Below are positions 37,931-47,982 of a DNA stretch of 64,000 bases, in pieces. How positions within the stretch are numbered: position 1 is the stretch's first letter; each line of letters opens with the position of its first letter. A program made the translations under genes and the position numbers. The notes below the pieces were generated by a model. The model did not search any database, was not told where the DNA came from, and saw only the letters and a list, made by a program, of their open reading frames with translations. The stretch is from Trachelipus rathkii (taxonomy: Eukaryota > Arthropoda > Malacostraca > Isopoda > Trachelipodidae), in assembly GCA_015478945.1 (NCBI GenBank), contig JABUQX010022082.1:1-64000 (forward strand), written 5' to 3'.

Positions 37931-39079
37931 ATGAGAACTCCTAAACGCGATGACGAAATTAAAGCATCGACCTCCTCCGGCGTAGGTAAGACGAATTTTC
38001 CGAATAAAAGTGGGAAAGTAAATAAAGGAAAGAAGGAAAACTCCGAAATCGCAACGACTTCTGGCGTAGCTTCGACGAACGCGGATGGAAAAGGAAGAGG
38101 GAAAGGGATTGGTAAAAAAAATGTAACTAAAGAGCGTAAGAAAAACCCTCCCAAAAATAGTAAGCCGGTTAAGAAAAAACGAGAAGTAAAGAAAACCAAA
38201 CGAGTCACCAAAGCTAAGAAAAAACGAGCGCCCCCCAAAAATAAACGCGTTAAAGAAAAAGTGCCAGGCTCCGAAGGCGACGAAATCCCACCGGAGGCGG
38301 CTTCGCGTAAAAAGGCTGCGAAAAAAAGAAAGGAGCTTAATAAAAGTAACACTAAAGTCGTGAAAAATAAAGAAAAGAAAGAGAAGAAAGCCCACGAAAA
38401 CGGTGAGAAATTGGAGATAAAGAAAGCTCCGATGAAGAGGTTCGTGAAGGAGACGCTTAGTCGTACGTTCCCCGACGTCGCGAGGATAGACGATGACGCT
38501 CTTCAAAAAATCCGGGAATCGTCGGAAGACTACTTGATTAAAATGCTACGTAAAGGCGAAAGACTTATCGGATCTTGTAAAAAGAAAACCGTCAATGACC
38601 TCACCTTAGACGTGACCCAAGACCTACTTTATAAAAATAATTTCAGGATAAATGATCATGCGGTCGAAGGCGTTTGTAATTCGCCTACCGCCTCCACCTC
38701 CAAATCCGGCTGTAGAGGCGGTAATTCAACGTCACCCGCGAAGAAAAGAAAAATTTCTTCGGCGGCGACGGCTGTTCCTTCTTCTTCTTTCACCGAGCCG
38801 ACTCTCCCACCACCAACACCCGTTAACTTATCCGCGGCGCCTTCGCCCCCATCGCGAGTGCCAACCCCCGTTACCTTGATGCCGACGTCTCCACTCGCCG
38901 AGCGAGTACCATCACCCTATAAGGACAATAGTCCTGTAACTCTGGCCACACCTCAACCGATCAGAGTTCAAACCCCGGATATCTCGAAGCTATATTCCCC
39001 CGATTACAGTCAATATCATCCATCGCCCAGCGAAAGCGACAACGTTTATCGAGATCTGCTTGACGCGCAGGGAATTTAA
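37931..39079 (+). CDS. Histone H3-like protein with long Lys-rich tail (382 aa)
   Basis: ATG 37931. Residues 1-160 are a very Lys-rich tail with Ala/Pro, similar in style to linker histones. Residues 161-238 align to the H3 core. Ile-Lys-Lys-Ala-Pro-Met-Lys-Arg-Phe-Val-Lys-Glu corresponds to H3 Ile-Arg-Lys-Leu-Pro-Phe-Gln-Arg-Leu-Val-Arg-Glu, Ala-Leu-Gln-Lys-Ile-Arg-Glu-Ser-Ser-Glu-Asp-Tyr-Leu to Ala-Val-Met-Ala-Leu-Gln-Glu-Ala-Ser-Glu-Ala-Tyr-Leu, and Lys-Lys-Lys-Thr-Val to Ala-Lys-Arg-Val-Thr-Ile. A C-terminal extension (239-382) has a Pro-Ala-Lys-Lys-Arg-Lys nuclear signal (about 269-274) and many Ser-Pro/Thr-Pro sites ending in a Tyr-Ser-Pro-rich segment. The H3 tail sequence itself is not conserved. 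Such a protein could package DNA together with the H4-like product. No comparable tripartite H3 is known to me. Confidence 0.8.
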   Translation: MRTPKRDDEIKASTSSGVGKTNFPNKSGKVNKGKKENSEIATTSGVASTNADGKGRGKGIGKKNVTKERKKNPPKNSKPVKKKREVKKTKRVTKAKKKRAPPKNKRVKEKVPGSEGDEIPPEAASRKKAAKKRKELNKSNTKVVKNKEKKEKKAHENGEKLEIKKAPMKRFVKETLSRTFPDVARIDDDALQKIRESSEDYLIKMLRKGERLIGSCKKKTVNDLTLDVTQDLLYKNNFRINDHAVEGVCNSPTASTSKSGCRGGNSTSPAKKRKISSAATAVPSSSFTEPTLPPPTPVNLSAAPSPPSRVPTPVTLMPTSPLAERVPSPYKDNSPVTLATPQPIRVQTPDISKLYSPDYSQYHPSPSESDNVYRDLLDAQGI

Positions 39080-39168
39080 AAACAATGTAAATAATTTAAA
39101 TATTTTTAATGTTCTTTTTTTATTAAATAAACCTATCTATCTCATCCTACATTCGTTTTATTTCAATT

Positions 39169-42100
39169 ATGACCAAGAAGACTTTAAAGAACGATAAAAA
39201 AGGCTCGAAGAAAAATAAAAAGTACGTTTATTCCCTTCCCTCGATAAACGATTTTCCACTTTCCGAGATACGCGTTACCGTTCACAACGATCACTGCCAG
39301 CGAAAATTGGTAAAGTGCGATCCAAAAAAAAATCCATCAACCCAATGCTTGTCGTGCGTGGAATTCAGCGCTCGGTGCGTAAATGTTTCCGGTAACCCCT
39401 TAGTGCGCCTCGATTCTAAAGATTATCCCTCGAACCATTTTCCTCCCGACACCGGCGTTTGTCTCGTAAAAGAGAAGACGGACGGAAAATTAGAATTTTT
39501 TAATCGCTTCACGACTCGCGTCGTTCCGGGGACAGTGAGAAATTTTAATAACGATGTTTACGTAACGAGCACAACCCTGTGCGTTAATAAAGATATAGTC
39601 GATAAATCCGTCGGAGGGCGAGAATGGAAGGAGAAGGATGATGAGGATGAAGAGGAGGAAGAAGAAGAACGAGAAGACCCGATCACGTTGTACTCTAAAA
39701 CTCCGATTCACAAGGCCCCGTGCGATAAAATTCGAGCCTGCTTTCCTCACGGCGTAATTCTTCATCCCCGAACGGACCTCCCGGTCACGAGTGCCTACGA
39801 TATAGATTTCGACATATCGAATTCTAAAAAATTAAAATGCCTTTGCTCTGCCGGTTACCGGAACGAAATGCAAAAAAATGGGGCTCCGACGTGCGTGCGT
39901 AATAGGGAAATAAAGGAATGTTCCGTTAAATTGAGGAGAAAAAAGAAAAAAGAGCGGGATAGCGGTGTTGTTTTCGATTACGGTTTCGTCGGAAAAAATA
40001 AAAAAGAAGGCGAAGACGACGACAACGACGACGACAACGACAACGATTACGTTTGCGTATGCAACCCCACTCTATCCGTGAACGTTAAAACAATCGTCGA
40101 TAAACACTCGATCTCGGACGCCGGTAGAGCGAGTTCCGGCGACATTTTTTCTGAAGAACGTTCTTTCGATAAATCTTACTTGTTCAGCATCGAAAGATTT
40201 TTCGATTCCGCTTTACGAGGCCGAGATCATTGCCTTCCCGCGCCCGGAATAGAGTCGAAAAACGCGGCGTTCGGGTACTCGGCGATAACCGAGATGGGAG
40301 GCTTGCCCGACGATATCGGGGACGCCGTGGGCGGTCACTTGGTAAACTCGGCTTGCCTCAGAAAAGACGGAATCGACGAGCTCGGTCGCTACAGGAAGAA
40401 TAGGATGTACGGCGGCGGTGTGGTTTCTTGCGCCGGAAGCGGCAGTGTATCGGCTTTCGTCGAAGACGGTCCGGAATTTCGGGGAGGGGACGTCGTTAGG
40501 GAAGGGGGTTTCGCGACCGCTCCGAACGCGTCGCTAAAAGTGGTCCCTTCGTCGAAATTTAGCTACCCCGGTCTCGGGAAAACTTCGATGGAGCATTCCG
40601 TCGCTTTACTCTCGTCCGCGGGGAGGGTCTATCCGGGCGGCGTTCATATGCGCGACGGATCGATTAAGAGGAAGACAAATTTGAACGAAGAAAAGACGCT
40701 GGTGAAATTCAGGAACAAGGGTAAAGTTGACGCTGACGACTTGGACGAGTCGGAAAAACACGATTTGTTTATGCAAAGAATGAACGACCCCGGCATCGTC
40801 GCCGGCGCATATTTAGTTCCCAGCGAGCACGATATGCACCGAACTAATTACGGCGTCTGTAACTCGGCTTCCGCTGCGGTAGCGTCGAAGTCGTCGTCGG
40901 AGTCTTCGATAGAAACGCGACCCCCCTTCAGTCGAACTTTTTTGACTTCGAATTCTTTCAGAAGAGGCGCTTCCTTTTATCCCGTCGTGAACATTTTCAG
41001 GGGGCTCGTCGGCGGAGGGCGGGTGCCCGCTAATTTAAAAAAAAATTTTCCGACCATTTACGAATCTCAACATACGGACAACGAGTTGAAAAAATGTTTC
41101 GATTCAGATAGCACGATGCGAACTTTAGACGCTTTGGGGGGTTTGCTCCTCGAACCGACGACAATAGGAACGCGCGCACCGAACGGCTGGAAAAGAAATT
41201 GGGTTTGCGAAGAACTTTCCGCGAATTCTCCAAAACTGACCGATTTTTACTCGAGCTCCTTACTAATGGACGGGATCTTTTCGCGCGCAGACTCGCTCGT
41301 GATTCTAATTCACAACTACTTTAAGAACCGCGACCTCTACCGCCCGAGAAACGGAGCTCGAAGAAAAATCATTCCCATACCCGTACCGAGAATCGCGTTG
41401 GGTAAAAACGTGATTAGTAATTTCAATTCCCACACAACTGTGTTCGGTTTGCAGCAGTACGACCTAGATAACCCGGCGTCTATTCGCTACAATTTCGTAA
41501 CCGGCGAGCGGGGGAAAAAGCCCGACTTCGTGAAGCATCAACTGATGAGCTCCGAAAACTTTCTGAAAGGCGCTTCCGTCTTGAATTACCCCCCGAGCAG
41601 CCCGGTTTCCTTTATCGAACACGTCGATTTTAGCAAAAGGCTAATGGGGGAGGACGCGCGAGCTCGCTTGAAGAAATTTTCCAACCAATACGCGCTGCTG
41701 GGGGATAGCGAAAATCGACTGACCGATTACACGGCCAAGAGGTACGCTTGGGAGAAGGTTAAAAAATCGTTGTGTCGGAAAGAATTTTCCGAGGGTAATT
41801 TCCGGGAATACGGCAAAAGCGTCTATCGACCAACCGTTCCGGCTTTAGAGTGCTATTTTCAGGCGATAAACCAAGCTAACCGCGAGTTCGCGAACGTCGA
41901 AAACGAAAACGACGACGACGATAAGGGGCTCCTCCTTCATTTCTCCCAGCACAACAAAAAGCACGTACAGGTTTACCTAGGCCAGTATAAATACCTGAGC
42001 GAAGGCGACGGATGGTTGGGAGGAAATCTGAACCAATATCTGCCCGCGTTTATAGCGAACGATACCACGTCGTATCCCACAGTCGGTTCGGAAGAACGGG

Positions 42101-43446
42101 TTTTTTTAAAAGACGAACGGGCGTGGAAAGGGTTCAAAAACTACCACCACGCGTTCGAACACGCGTATAAGGCGACGAAAGATTCGCACGTCTCGAAAAG
42201 AAAAGATACCACCGAAAAGATTCCCATCCACACGTGCGGCTGTACGTGCGAAATATCGTGCCAAAAGGTATTTTCGTCCGTTCTCAAAAAATCGCGAGAC
42301 GTGGGAGCAAAAAGCATCACCTTTTCTGGATTTCTCAGCCGAAGCACTAAACTAACTCCGTTCGTATTTCAAAAACGGATTCCGTGCACCGACGCGAGAT
42401 TATACGTCGCCTATTTGAGAATTAAGGCCAACTCGGAACTCCCGCGCGATTTGAGCAAAATGTTTCGCCCCCTCGGAAAACAGTATTATGGGAAACTGCC
42501 CCTCGCCCCGAATTATTTTATGGTTTCTCCTCACAACACCGAATCCATGAGCTACATGTGGGGGAGGCAATTGATCGACGAACCTTTGTCGGAACCCGAC
42601 GCTAATAACGTAAATTCCAACGGTTTACCGGAACTCAGAGTGAACGACGATAAAAACCGATTCGATTACCTCTACCCTAAATTATTATTAGGGTCGGGGG
42701 CCGAAGATTATTATCATGCGGAGGTTACTAGGTTTTTAGAATCGCTCTTAACCGTCATGCCGAGCACGATTTGCGCAAACGCGCAAAATTCTCGCGAAGA
42801 TGGCGCTAAAGATATCGTTGCGCAATTCGGAACGCCGTACGCGATTCTTTGGAGCGGGTTCGATTACCTAAAGGGAGAGTATGGCGAGAACGGAGGAAGG
42901 GGAACCTCCCGTTCGCCCCACCCGCCATTAAAATTCGTTCACAACTATCCGATTACGACGCTCTCGTTTTCGGGCTACGAATGCGGTCAAACGATAGCGG
43001 AAGGTCAGCACGCCATGGGTGGGTACTTGTGTCCGTACAGGCCGTGGCAAGAAGATAACCAGAAGAAAGGAAAAAATAAGGTTTTTGCCTACGTGGACGA
43101 AGACGACGCTTTTATATTTCGAGGCAAACTGAAATTCTTCGGCGAAATGATGGATAACGAATTTTTAGAAACGATGCGCCAGAAAGAGCACGAAAAATGT
43201 GACGTCATAGTGGATCTGCTGAGACATTACGGGGCAGGTTGTTTATTCCAGAAAACGGACAAAGACGACAACCACCACGACGATATCGATCGAAAGAAAA
43301 CATCTTCATTTCCGATGGATGGTCGGTTCTCGTATTCCGCATTCCCACCGACGAGGCAGATGACGTGTCAGGTCAGACAGCCTCTAGCCGCATTAGGTTT
43401 GATAAAAAGTAAAAATGTCGGCGTGGATTTAGAAGAAACTAGTTAG
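39169..43446 (+). CDS. Large cysteine-rich protein, possibly PIF-related envelope component (1425 aa)
   Basis: The ATG is at 39169; the N-terminus is Lys-rich with no signal peptide or anchor. The first 300 residues hold an array of Cys. These include Cys-x-x-Cys pairs, a Lys-Cys-Leu-Cys-Ser-Ala-Gly-Tyr segment (about 222-230) and Val-Cys-Val-Cys-Asn-Pro (about 295-301), spaced like the Cys modules of PIF-family and other envelope proteins. A Glu run lies near residue 165. The remaining 1100 residues are mixed, Gly/Ser/Asn-rich, with further Cys near 1020-1050 (Cys-Gly-Cys-Thr-Cys), and end in a Cys-containing tail. Whether it is a true PIF homologue or a nimavirus-specific structural protein cannot be decided here. 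The ORF is intact and strongly coding-biased. Confidence 0.65.
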   Translation: MTKKTLKNDKKGSKKNKKYVYSLPSINDFPLSEIRVTVHNDHCQRKLVKCDPKKNPSTQCLSCVEFSARCVNVSGNPLVRLDSKDYPSNHFPPDTGVCLVKEKTDGKLEFFNRFTTRVVPGTVRNFNNDVYVTSTTLCVNKDIVDKSVGGREWKEKDDEDEEEEEEEREDPITLYSKTPIHKAPCDKIRACFPHGVILHPRTDLPVTSAYDIDFDISNSKKLKCLCSAGYRNEMQKNGAPTCVRNREIKECSVKLRRKKKKERDSGVVFDYGFVGKNKKEGEDDDNDDDNDNDYVCVCNPTLSVNVKTIVDKHSISDAGRASSGDIFSEERSFDKSYLFSIERFFDSALRGRDHCLPAPGIESKNAAFGYSAITEMGGLPDDIGDAVGGHLVNSACLRKDGIDELGRYRKNRMYGGGVVSCAGSGSVSAFVEDGPEFRGGDVVREGGFATAPNASLKVVPSSKFSYPGLGKTSMEHSVALLSSAGRVYPGGVHMRDGSIKRKTNLNEEKTLVKFRNKGKVDADDLDESEKHDLFMQRMNDPGIVAGAYLVPSEHDMHRTNYGVCNSASAAVASKSSSESSIETRPPFSRTFLTSNSFRRGASFYPVVNIFRGLVGGGRVPANLKKNFPTIYESQHTDNELKKCFDSDSTMRTLDALGGLLLEPTTIGTRAPNGWKRNWVCEELSANSPKLTDFYSSSLLMDGIFSRADSLVILIHNYFKNRDLYRPRNGARRKIIPIPVPRIALGKNVISNFNSHTTVFGLQQYDLDNPASIRYNFVTGERGKKPDFVKHQLMSSENFLKGASVLNYPPSSPVSFIEHVDFSKRLMGEDARARLKKFSNQYALLGDSENRLTDYTAKRYAWEKVKKSLCRKEFSEGNFREYGKSVYRPTVPALECYFQAINQANREFANVENENDDDDKGLLLHFSQHNKKHVQVYLGQYKYLSEGDGWLGGNLNQYLPAFIANDTTSYPTVGSEERVFLKDERAWKGFKNYHHAFEHAYKATKDSHVSKRKDTTEKIPIHTCGCTCEISCQKVFSSVLKKSRDVGAKSITFSGFLSRSTKLTPFVFQKRIPCTDARLYVAYLRIKANSELPRDLSKMFRPLGKQYYGKLPLAPNYFMVSPHNTESMSYMWGRQLIDEPLSEPDANNVNSNGLPELRVNDDKNRFDYLYPKLLLGSGAEDYYHAEVTRFLESLLTVMPSTICANAQNSREDGAKDIVAQFGTPYAILWSGFDYLKGEYGENGGRGTSRSPHPPLKFVHNYPITTLSFSGYECGQTIAEGQHAMGGYLCPYRPWQEDNQKKGKNKVFAYVDEDDAFIFRGKLKFFGEMMDNEFLETMRQKEHEKCDVIVDLLRHYGAGCLFQKTDKDDNHHDDIDRKKTSSFPMDGRFSYSAFPPTRQMTCQVRQPLAALGLIKSKNVGVDLEETS

Positions 43447-44226
43447 TTTTATTTTTTATTATGTTTTGTAAATTATACAACGTTAAAGCGATATAGATTT
43501 AAAATACTAATTTCTTTCTACATTTGTAAATGTAATTGCGAAATTTAGCCTTTTCTTCTTCGCTGCGGCGTTTGTAAATCTTGAGTGGCGTTTTGCCTGC
43601 CCTTCGTAAAATTTCTTCCCTATCGATGGTAACATCTTCGAGTATTGTCATCGTGCGTGTAATGTTGCGGCGAATAGTTTTCCTCGTCTGCGGAACGAAT
43701 TTTAAAATTAGCCCTATGAAATGTATATTTTTATCTAAGTTTTTTCCTTCAAAAGGTTAATATAATATAATATAATATTTCAAAAAAATACAAATATTTA
43801 GCGGATGATTTTTTAAAACTAATTATGCGTAAATATATACTTATACATGTAAATATTTAAAATTATTCCTAGATAAAATACTCACGCGAGTGATGGGGTG
43901 TTTAACTAGTGGATTTATAGTTCAGTTCTTTATAAATTAGGATGTTTCCTAAACCTTCCGAATTTGAATGATATCCTCTTTCTCTCAATGCATGAAATCG
44001 TAATTATTAAGTTAATGACGATTTACTAGCTATATAGCCCCGAAGATTTTAATATTTTTATTTATTTAAAATCATTTTTTTTTTAATTTATCATATGTTC
44101 TTTTTTTATTTCAGGAAAATATTTAATTTAGGATTATAACATTTTTCATAAATGAGCACCGTTGGTGAAAAAAATATTAGTAAATTACCATAATATAATA
44201 ATTTAATTTTTACGGAAAATAAGAGC
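43447..44226. other. AT-rich intergenic region with one hidden minus-strand ORF
   Basis: Most of the region is AT-rich and non-coding, with the polyadenylation region of the upstream gene at its start. The only coding-like sequence is the minus-strand frame 43499-43756 described separately. The last 120 bases form the leader of the gene at 44227. Confidence 0.5.
43499..43756 (-). CDS. Small basic ORF, possible exon or remnant
   Basis: The frame is open from 43756 to TAA 43499-43501 (85 codons) and looks coding: Lys/Arg/Glu-rich, with an ordered-looking helix at the end. The first ATG is 43649-43651, which would give 50 residues. Upstream of that, TTCGTTCCGCAG on the minus strand (near 43690) resembles a splice acceptor, and GTGAGTATT near 43883 resembles a donor, so a small spliced gene is possible. 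It is antisense to the direction of both neighbouring genes. Confidence 0.3.
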   Translation of the reverse strand, partial: PFEGKNLDKNIHFIGLILKFVPQTRKTIRRNITRTMTILEDVTIDREEILRRAGKTPLKIYKRRSEEEKAKFRNYIYKCRKKLVF

Positions 44227-44865
44227 ATGAAATCGCTTAAAAGCATTATTAAAAAAAAGAATCAAAACTATAAAGAGGACCTATTGATTGACGATGATGT
44301 CGAGATGAAGGAGGAAGAGGATGATGATGGTAAAGGAGAAAGGGGCATTCAAGCACAATCTCACGATCGCGAATTTCTAATAAATGAATCCAAATGCCTG
44401 GAAAAGAAGATGTCGTATATCGACCTTCGGAATCTAAATATCACAGAGAGTCAAATGCCTCCGGAGACGAAGAGAAAAATTAGGCACGTGAGATTTTGTA
44501 ATGCTTCGTGGATAAACAATACCGTTCTCGCCAGCACCGTGGCACCATTAACAGGGAAGAAAACGAAAAAAAAAATCGTTAAAGCGATGCTCCCGAACAA
44601 CCTCGCAATTTTAAAAGCTCCAGTTCTTCCTTCCGCCCCCCCTCTTTCTCTATTCGACGCACCGGATGAGTGATCTTTAAACGAAACTCGGAAATCTAGT
44701 CAAAAATATTTTAAGATTATTCCTGAGAAGGATTTGGTCATCACGAACGTTTCAAGCGAAGAAAATAATCGATTTAGCGGCCACATTTGGCAGAAGATTG
44801 CAAGTCAATGGGGTAACAGAAAAAACAATAATGATATTTTGAGTGTTTTTTATAAATTAAAATAA
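44227..44865 (+). CDS. Unidentified gene with an in-frame TGA (148 + 63 codons)
   Basis: The ATG at 44227 opens 148 codons (Lys-rich start, acidic stretch, ordered middle) ending at TGA 44671-44673. The same frame then continues for 63 clearly coding-like codons to TAA 44863-44865. The downstream part has no ATG of its own at its beginning and shares codon style with the upstream part. This is either a gene with one nonsense mutation, or a stop codon that is read through; the context GAG TGA TCT is not a classic leaky one. No family is recognised. It sits alone between AT-rich spacers, just left of the repeat region. Confidence 0.5.
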
Positions 44866-44994
44866 TATGCTGTGTAGCAGTTGTTCATATTTAATCTTAC
44901 CTATTTTTAAGTTTTTCTTTAGTTAATTAATATCATTATTAAATATTTTGCGTTTAAACAAATTTTATTTCCCTTTAAAATAAGCTATATAAAC

Positions 44995-47517
44995 TCTAGA
45001 ACTAATAAAAGTCGAAGGTCTAAGTGCGAAAATCTAAAAAATTTCGAAGAAAATAATTCACATAATTTTTTTTTAAAAATAGAAATTATTTTTCGGAATT
45101 TGCACTTAGACCATCGACCTATATTAGTTCCCGCTGAGGCGTCACTATATGACATCACAATCGGTTTATCGATAGTTTAAGCTAAAGAAAATTCTTTATA
45201 GACTTTGATTTAGTAATTAATTTTTTTTTTGGTTTCCCTAAAAAAAACTCGCTTAAGGATCGAAAAATTTTTGTAGCACCATATCCCGATAGGTAAAAAG
45301 TAACGTTATCTCGTGCTTTCGCTTCGTGCGAGATTCATATATTTACCGAAAAATACTAATTTATTTTTATTTTTAATTTTTTTAATTTAGTCATCCTAAA
45401 AATTGATTTAATAAAGAAAACGGCGTTTTATAGGAGACTAAATTAAAAAAAATGATCATATTTTTTTATAAATTAGTCTCACTTAAAACCAATTTTCAAT
45501 TATAAATAATTTTTAGAGCCTAATTACCAATCATTTATAGACTTTGATTCCGTCATTTTTTTTTTTTTTTGGTTCCCTCGAAAAAAAAACTTTCTAAGGA
45601 ACGAAAAATTTATTTTCCACTCAAAAGCTTTCTAAGTATAAGTCGAAGTCTAAGTATAGTCGAAGGTCTAAGTGCCTAAGAATCCTAAAACTTCTCAAAG
45701 GAAATAATTCACAGAAATTTTTTTAAGTCGACATTCTATTTCGGAATTTGCACTTAGACCTTCGACTATACCAGTTCCCTAAGCGGCGTCACTTATGATG
45801 ACTCATTAATCATTGAACGATAGTCGAGCTTAGAAAATGGCATTGAAGCGTTCAGCGCTTTTTTTCGATTCGCCGTGAGGCGACACTATATATAGTGACG
45901 TTTCGAAGGGAACTCACAAAACGACCTAACCGTGCTCCGCGCGACAACTTTTAGTTATATAGCTACGCTTAACCCGATCTAGTGACGGTTTCGAAGCGGA
46001 ACTGATATAACGTCGAAGCGTCTAAGTATAATAGTCGAAAGGGTCAAGTGGTGACAAAATAAAGAATCCTTAAGAAAATTTTTCAGAAAAAAATTCAAAG
46101 TCGAAATTATTTTTCAGAATTGACTTAGGACTTCGACTTAATAACCCGTCCTAAGCGGCGTCACTATATGAGTCATACATTCGCTTTAAGAAGGTTCGAG
46201 CTTAAGAAATGGTATTTGAAAGCGTCAGCCGCTTTTGCGATTCCGTGAGGTCGAACTATGTTATAGTAACGTTTCGAAGGGAACCCAAAAACGACCTAAC
46301 GTGATCGCGCGACACCTTTTTAGGTATAAACTATCGCTTCAACCCGATATAGTGACGTTTGGAAGGGAATTGATATAAGTCGAAGGTCTAGGTATAAGTC
46401 GAAGGTCTAAGTGCTAAAAAAATAAAATTTCCCAAAGAAATTAACTCACAAAAATTCTTTTAAGTCCGAAATTATTTTTCGGAATTTGCATTTAGACCTT
46501 CGACTTACACCAGTTCCCTACCCAGCGTCACTATATGACGTCATAATCGGTTTGACGATAGTTCGAGCTTAAGAAAATGGCATTTGAACGCGTTCAGCCG
46601 CTTTTTCGATTCCCGTAAGGCGACACTATATTATAGTGACGTTTCGAAAGGAACCCAAAAACGACCTAAAGTGATCGGGAGACACCCTTTAGGTATAAGC
46701 TATCGCTTCAACCCGATATAATGACGTTTCGAAGGGAACTGATATAAGTCGAAGGTCTAAGTATAAGTCGAAGGTCTAAGTGCTAAGTCGAAGGTCTAAG
46801 TATAAGTCGAAGGTTTAAGTAGAAGTCGAAGTTCTAAGTGCTAAGTCGGAGGTCTAAGTATAAGTCGAAGGTCTAAGTGCTAAGTCGAAGGTTTAAGTGC
46901 TAAGTCGAAGGTCTAAGTATAAGTCGAAGGTCTAAGTGCTAAGTCGAAGGTCTAAGTGCTAAGTCGAAGGTCTAAGTGCTAAGTCGAAGGTCAAAGTGCT
47001 AAGTCGGAGGTCAAAGTGCTAAGTCGGAGGTCTAAGTATAAGTCGAAGGTCTAAGTATAAGTCGAAGGTCTAAGTATAAGTCGAAGGTCTAAGTGCAACA
47101 TCTAAATTTCTCCAACAGAAAATATTACACAAAATTCTTTTAAGCTCAAATTAATTTTTCGGAATTTGCACTTAGACCTTCGACTTATATCAGTTCCCGA
47201 TCAGGCGTCACTATATGACGTCATAATCGGATTGAAGATAGTTTTAGCTTAGGTAACTGGTATTTGAAAGCGTTCAGCGACTTTTCCGATTCCCGTTAGG
47301 CGACACAATATTATAGTGACCTTTCGAAGGGAACCGAAAAACGACCTAACGTGATTGGGCGACGCTTTTAATGGTATAAACCTTCGTTTAACCCGATATA
47401 GCGACGTTTCGCAGGGAATTGATTCAAGTCGAAGGCCTAAGTGCTAAAATCTTAAAAATCTCAAACAAAATAATTCACAAAAATTTGTTAAATCGAAAAT
47501 ATTTTTCGGAATTTGCA

Positions 47518-47530
<13 letters not shown>
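44995..47530. repeat. Homologous-repeat (hr-like) region
   Basis: About 2.5 kb of imperfect direct repeats occurs with units starting near 45130, 45770, 46145, 46510 and 47189. Each unit contains a GCGTCACTATATGACG block (with the palindrome TGACGTCA at 46536 and 47216), a CGACACTATATTATAGTG near-palindrome (for example 46622-46638) and the core CGATATAGTGACGTTTCGAA. Inverted arms GTCGAAGGTCTAAGTGC and its complement flank AT-rich spacers of about 75 bp, so each unit also forms a large imperfect hairpin (arms at 45011/45102, 45656/45750, 46386/46490, 47082/47168). Baculovirus and WSSV hrs of this kind act as enhancers and replication origins. No gene lies inside. Confidence 0.8.
46739..47098 (+). 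repeat. Tandem minisatellite of about 20-bp units
   Basis: About 18 head-to-tail copies of AAGTCGAAGGTCTAAGTGCT and a 19-bp variant ending TAT fill this stretch, with few point changes. The unit is the arm of the hr hairpins expanded in tandem. Copy number probably varies between genomes. Confidence 0.85.
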
Positions 47531-47562
<32 letters not shown>

Positions 47563-47982
47563 AGAAATAATTCTATCTAATATTAATATTATATATATAT
47601 AATATTATTATTATATTATATATATATATATACTTAAATTTATTAAAAATAAAATTAAAAAAGAATAATTTTTTAAACAAAACAAATGAATAAACTATTT
47701 AACTCGCTCGGTTTTCTTTTGTCTATATAAGGGAGTTGACATTATATTTTATCATTGTTTCAGAAGCGTGACTTCGTCAAGTAACGTTCGCAAATGGGTT
47801 TCATCGCTCATCGTCGTCAAAAATAATACCTGTTGACCAGCATCTGAGAATTGGAATACCTTTTTATTCTATTACAGAAGACTTTCTCATGTTTTTATTG
47901 TTCTACAGTGAAAAAAAAATTTGCGTCACTTCCTAATTTCTATTTTTTACGCCGGAAATCCTCAACAGACGATTAGTTCGAA
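47519..47982 (+). promoter_or_regulatory. AT microsatellite and TATA promoter of the first LRR-like gene
   Basis: An AT dinucleotide run (47519-47556) abruptly cuts the last hr unit, and a second AT/TAT run follows (47590-47634). TATATAA at 47724-47730 in GTCTATATAAGGGAG is a strong TATA box. A transcription start near the following ATCATTG (47751) would leave a leader of about 230 bases. The same promoter is duplicated before the second gene at 50673. Confidence 0.65.

Noticed and set aside
46739..47098. CRISPR-like array
   Set aside because: The 19-20 bp units are contiguous with no unique spacers and belong to a eukaryotic-virus style repeat region.
44995..47530. Genes inside the repeat region
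   Set aside because: No frame of useful length; all open stretches are short and broken by the repeats.
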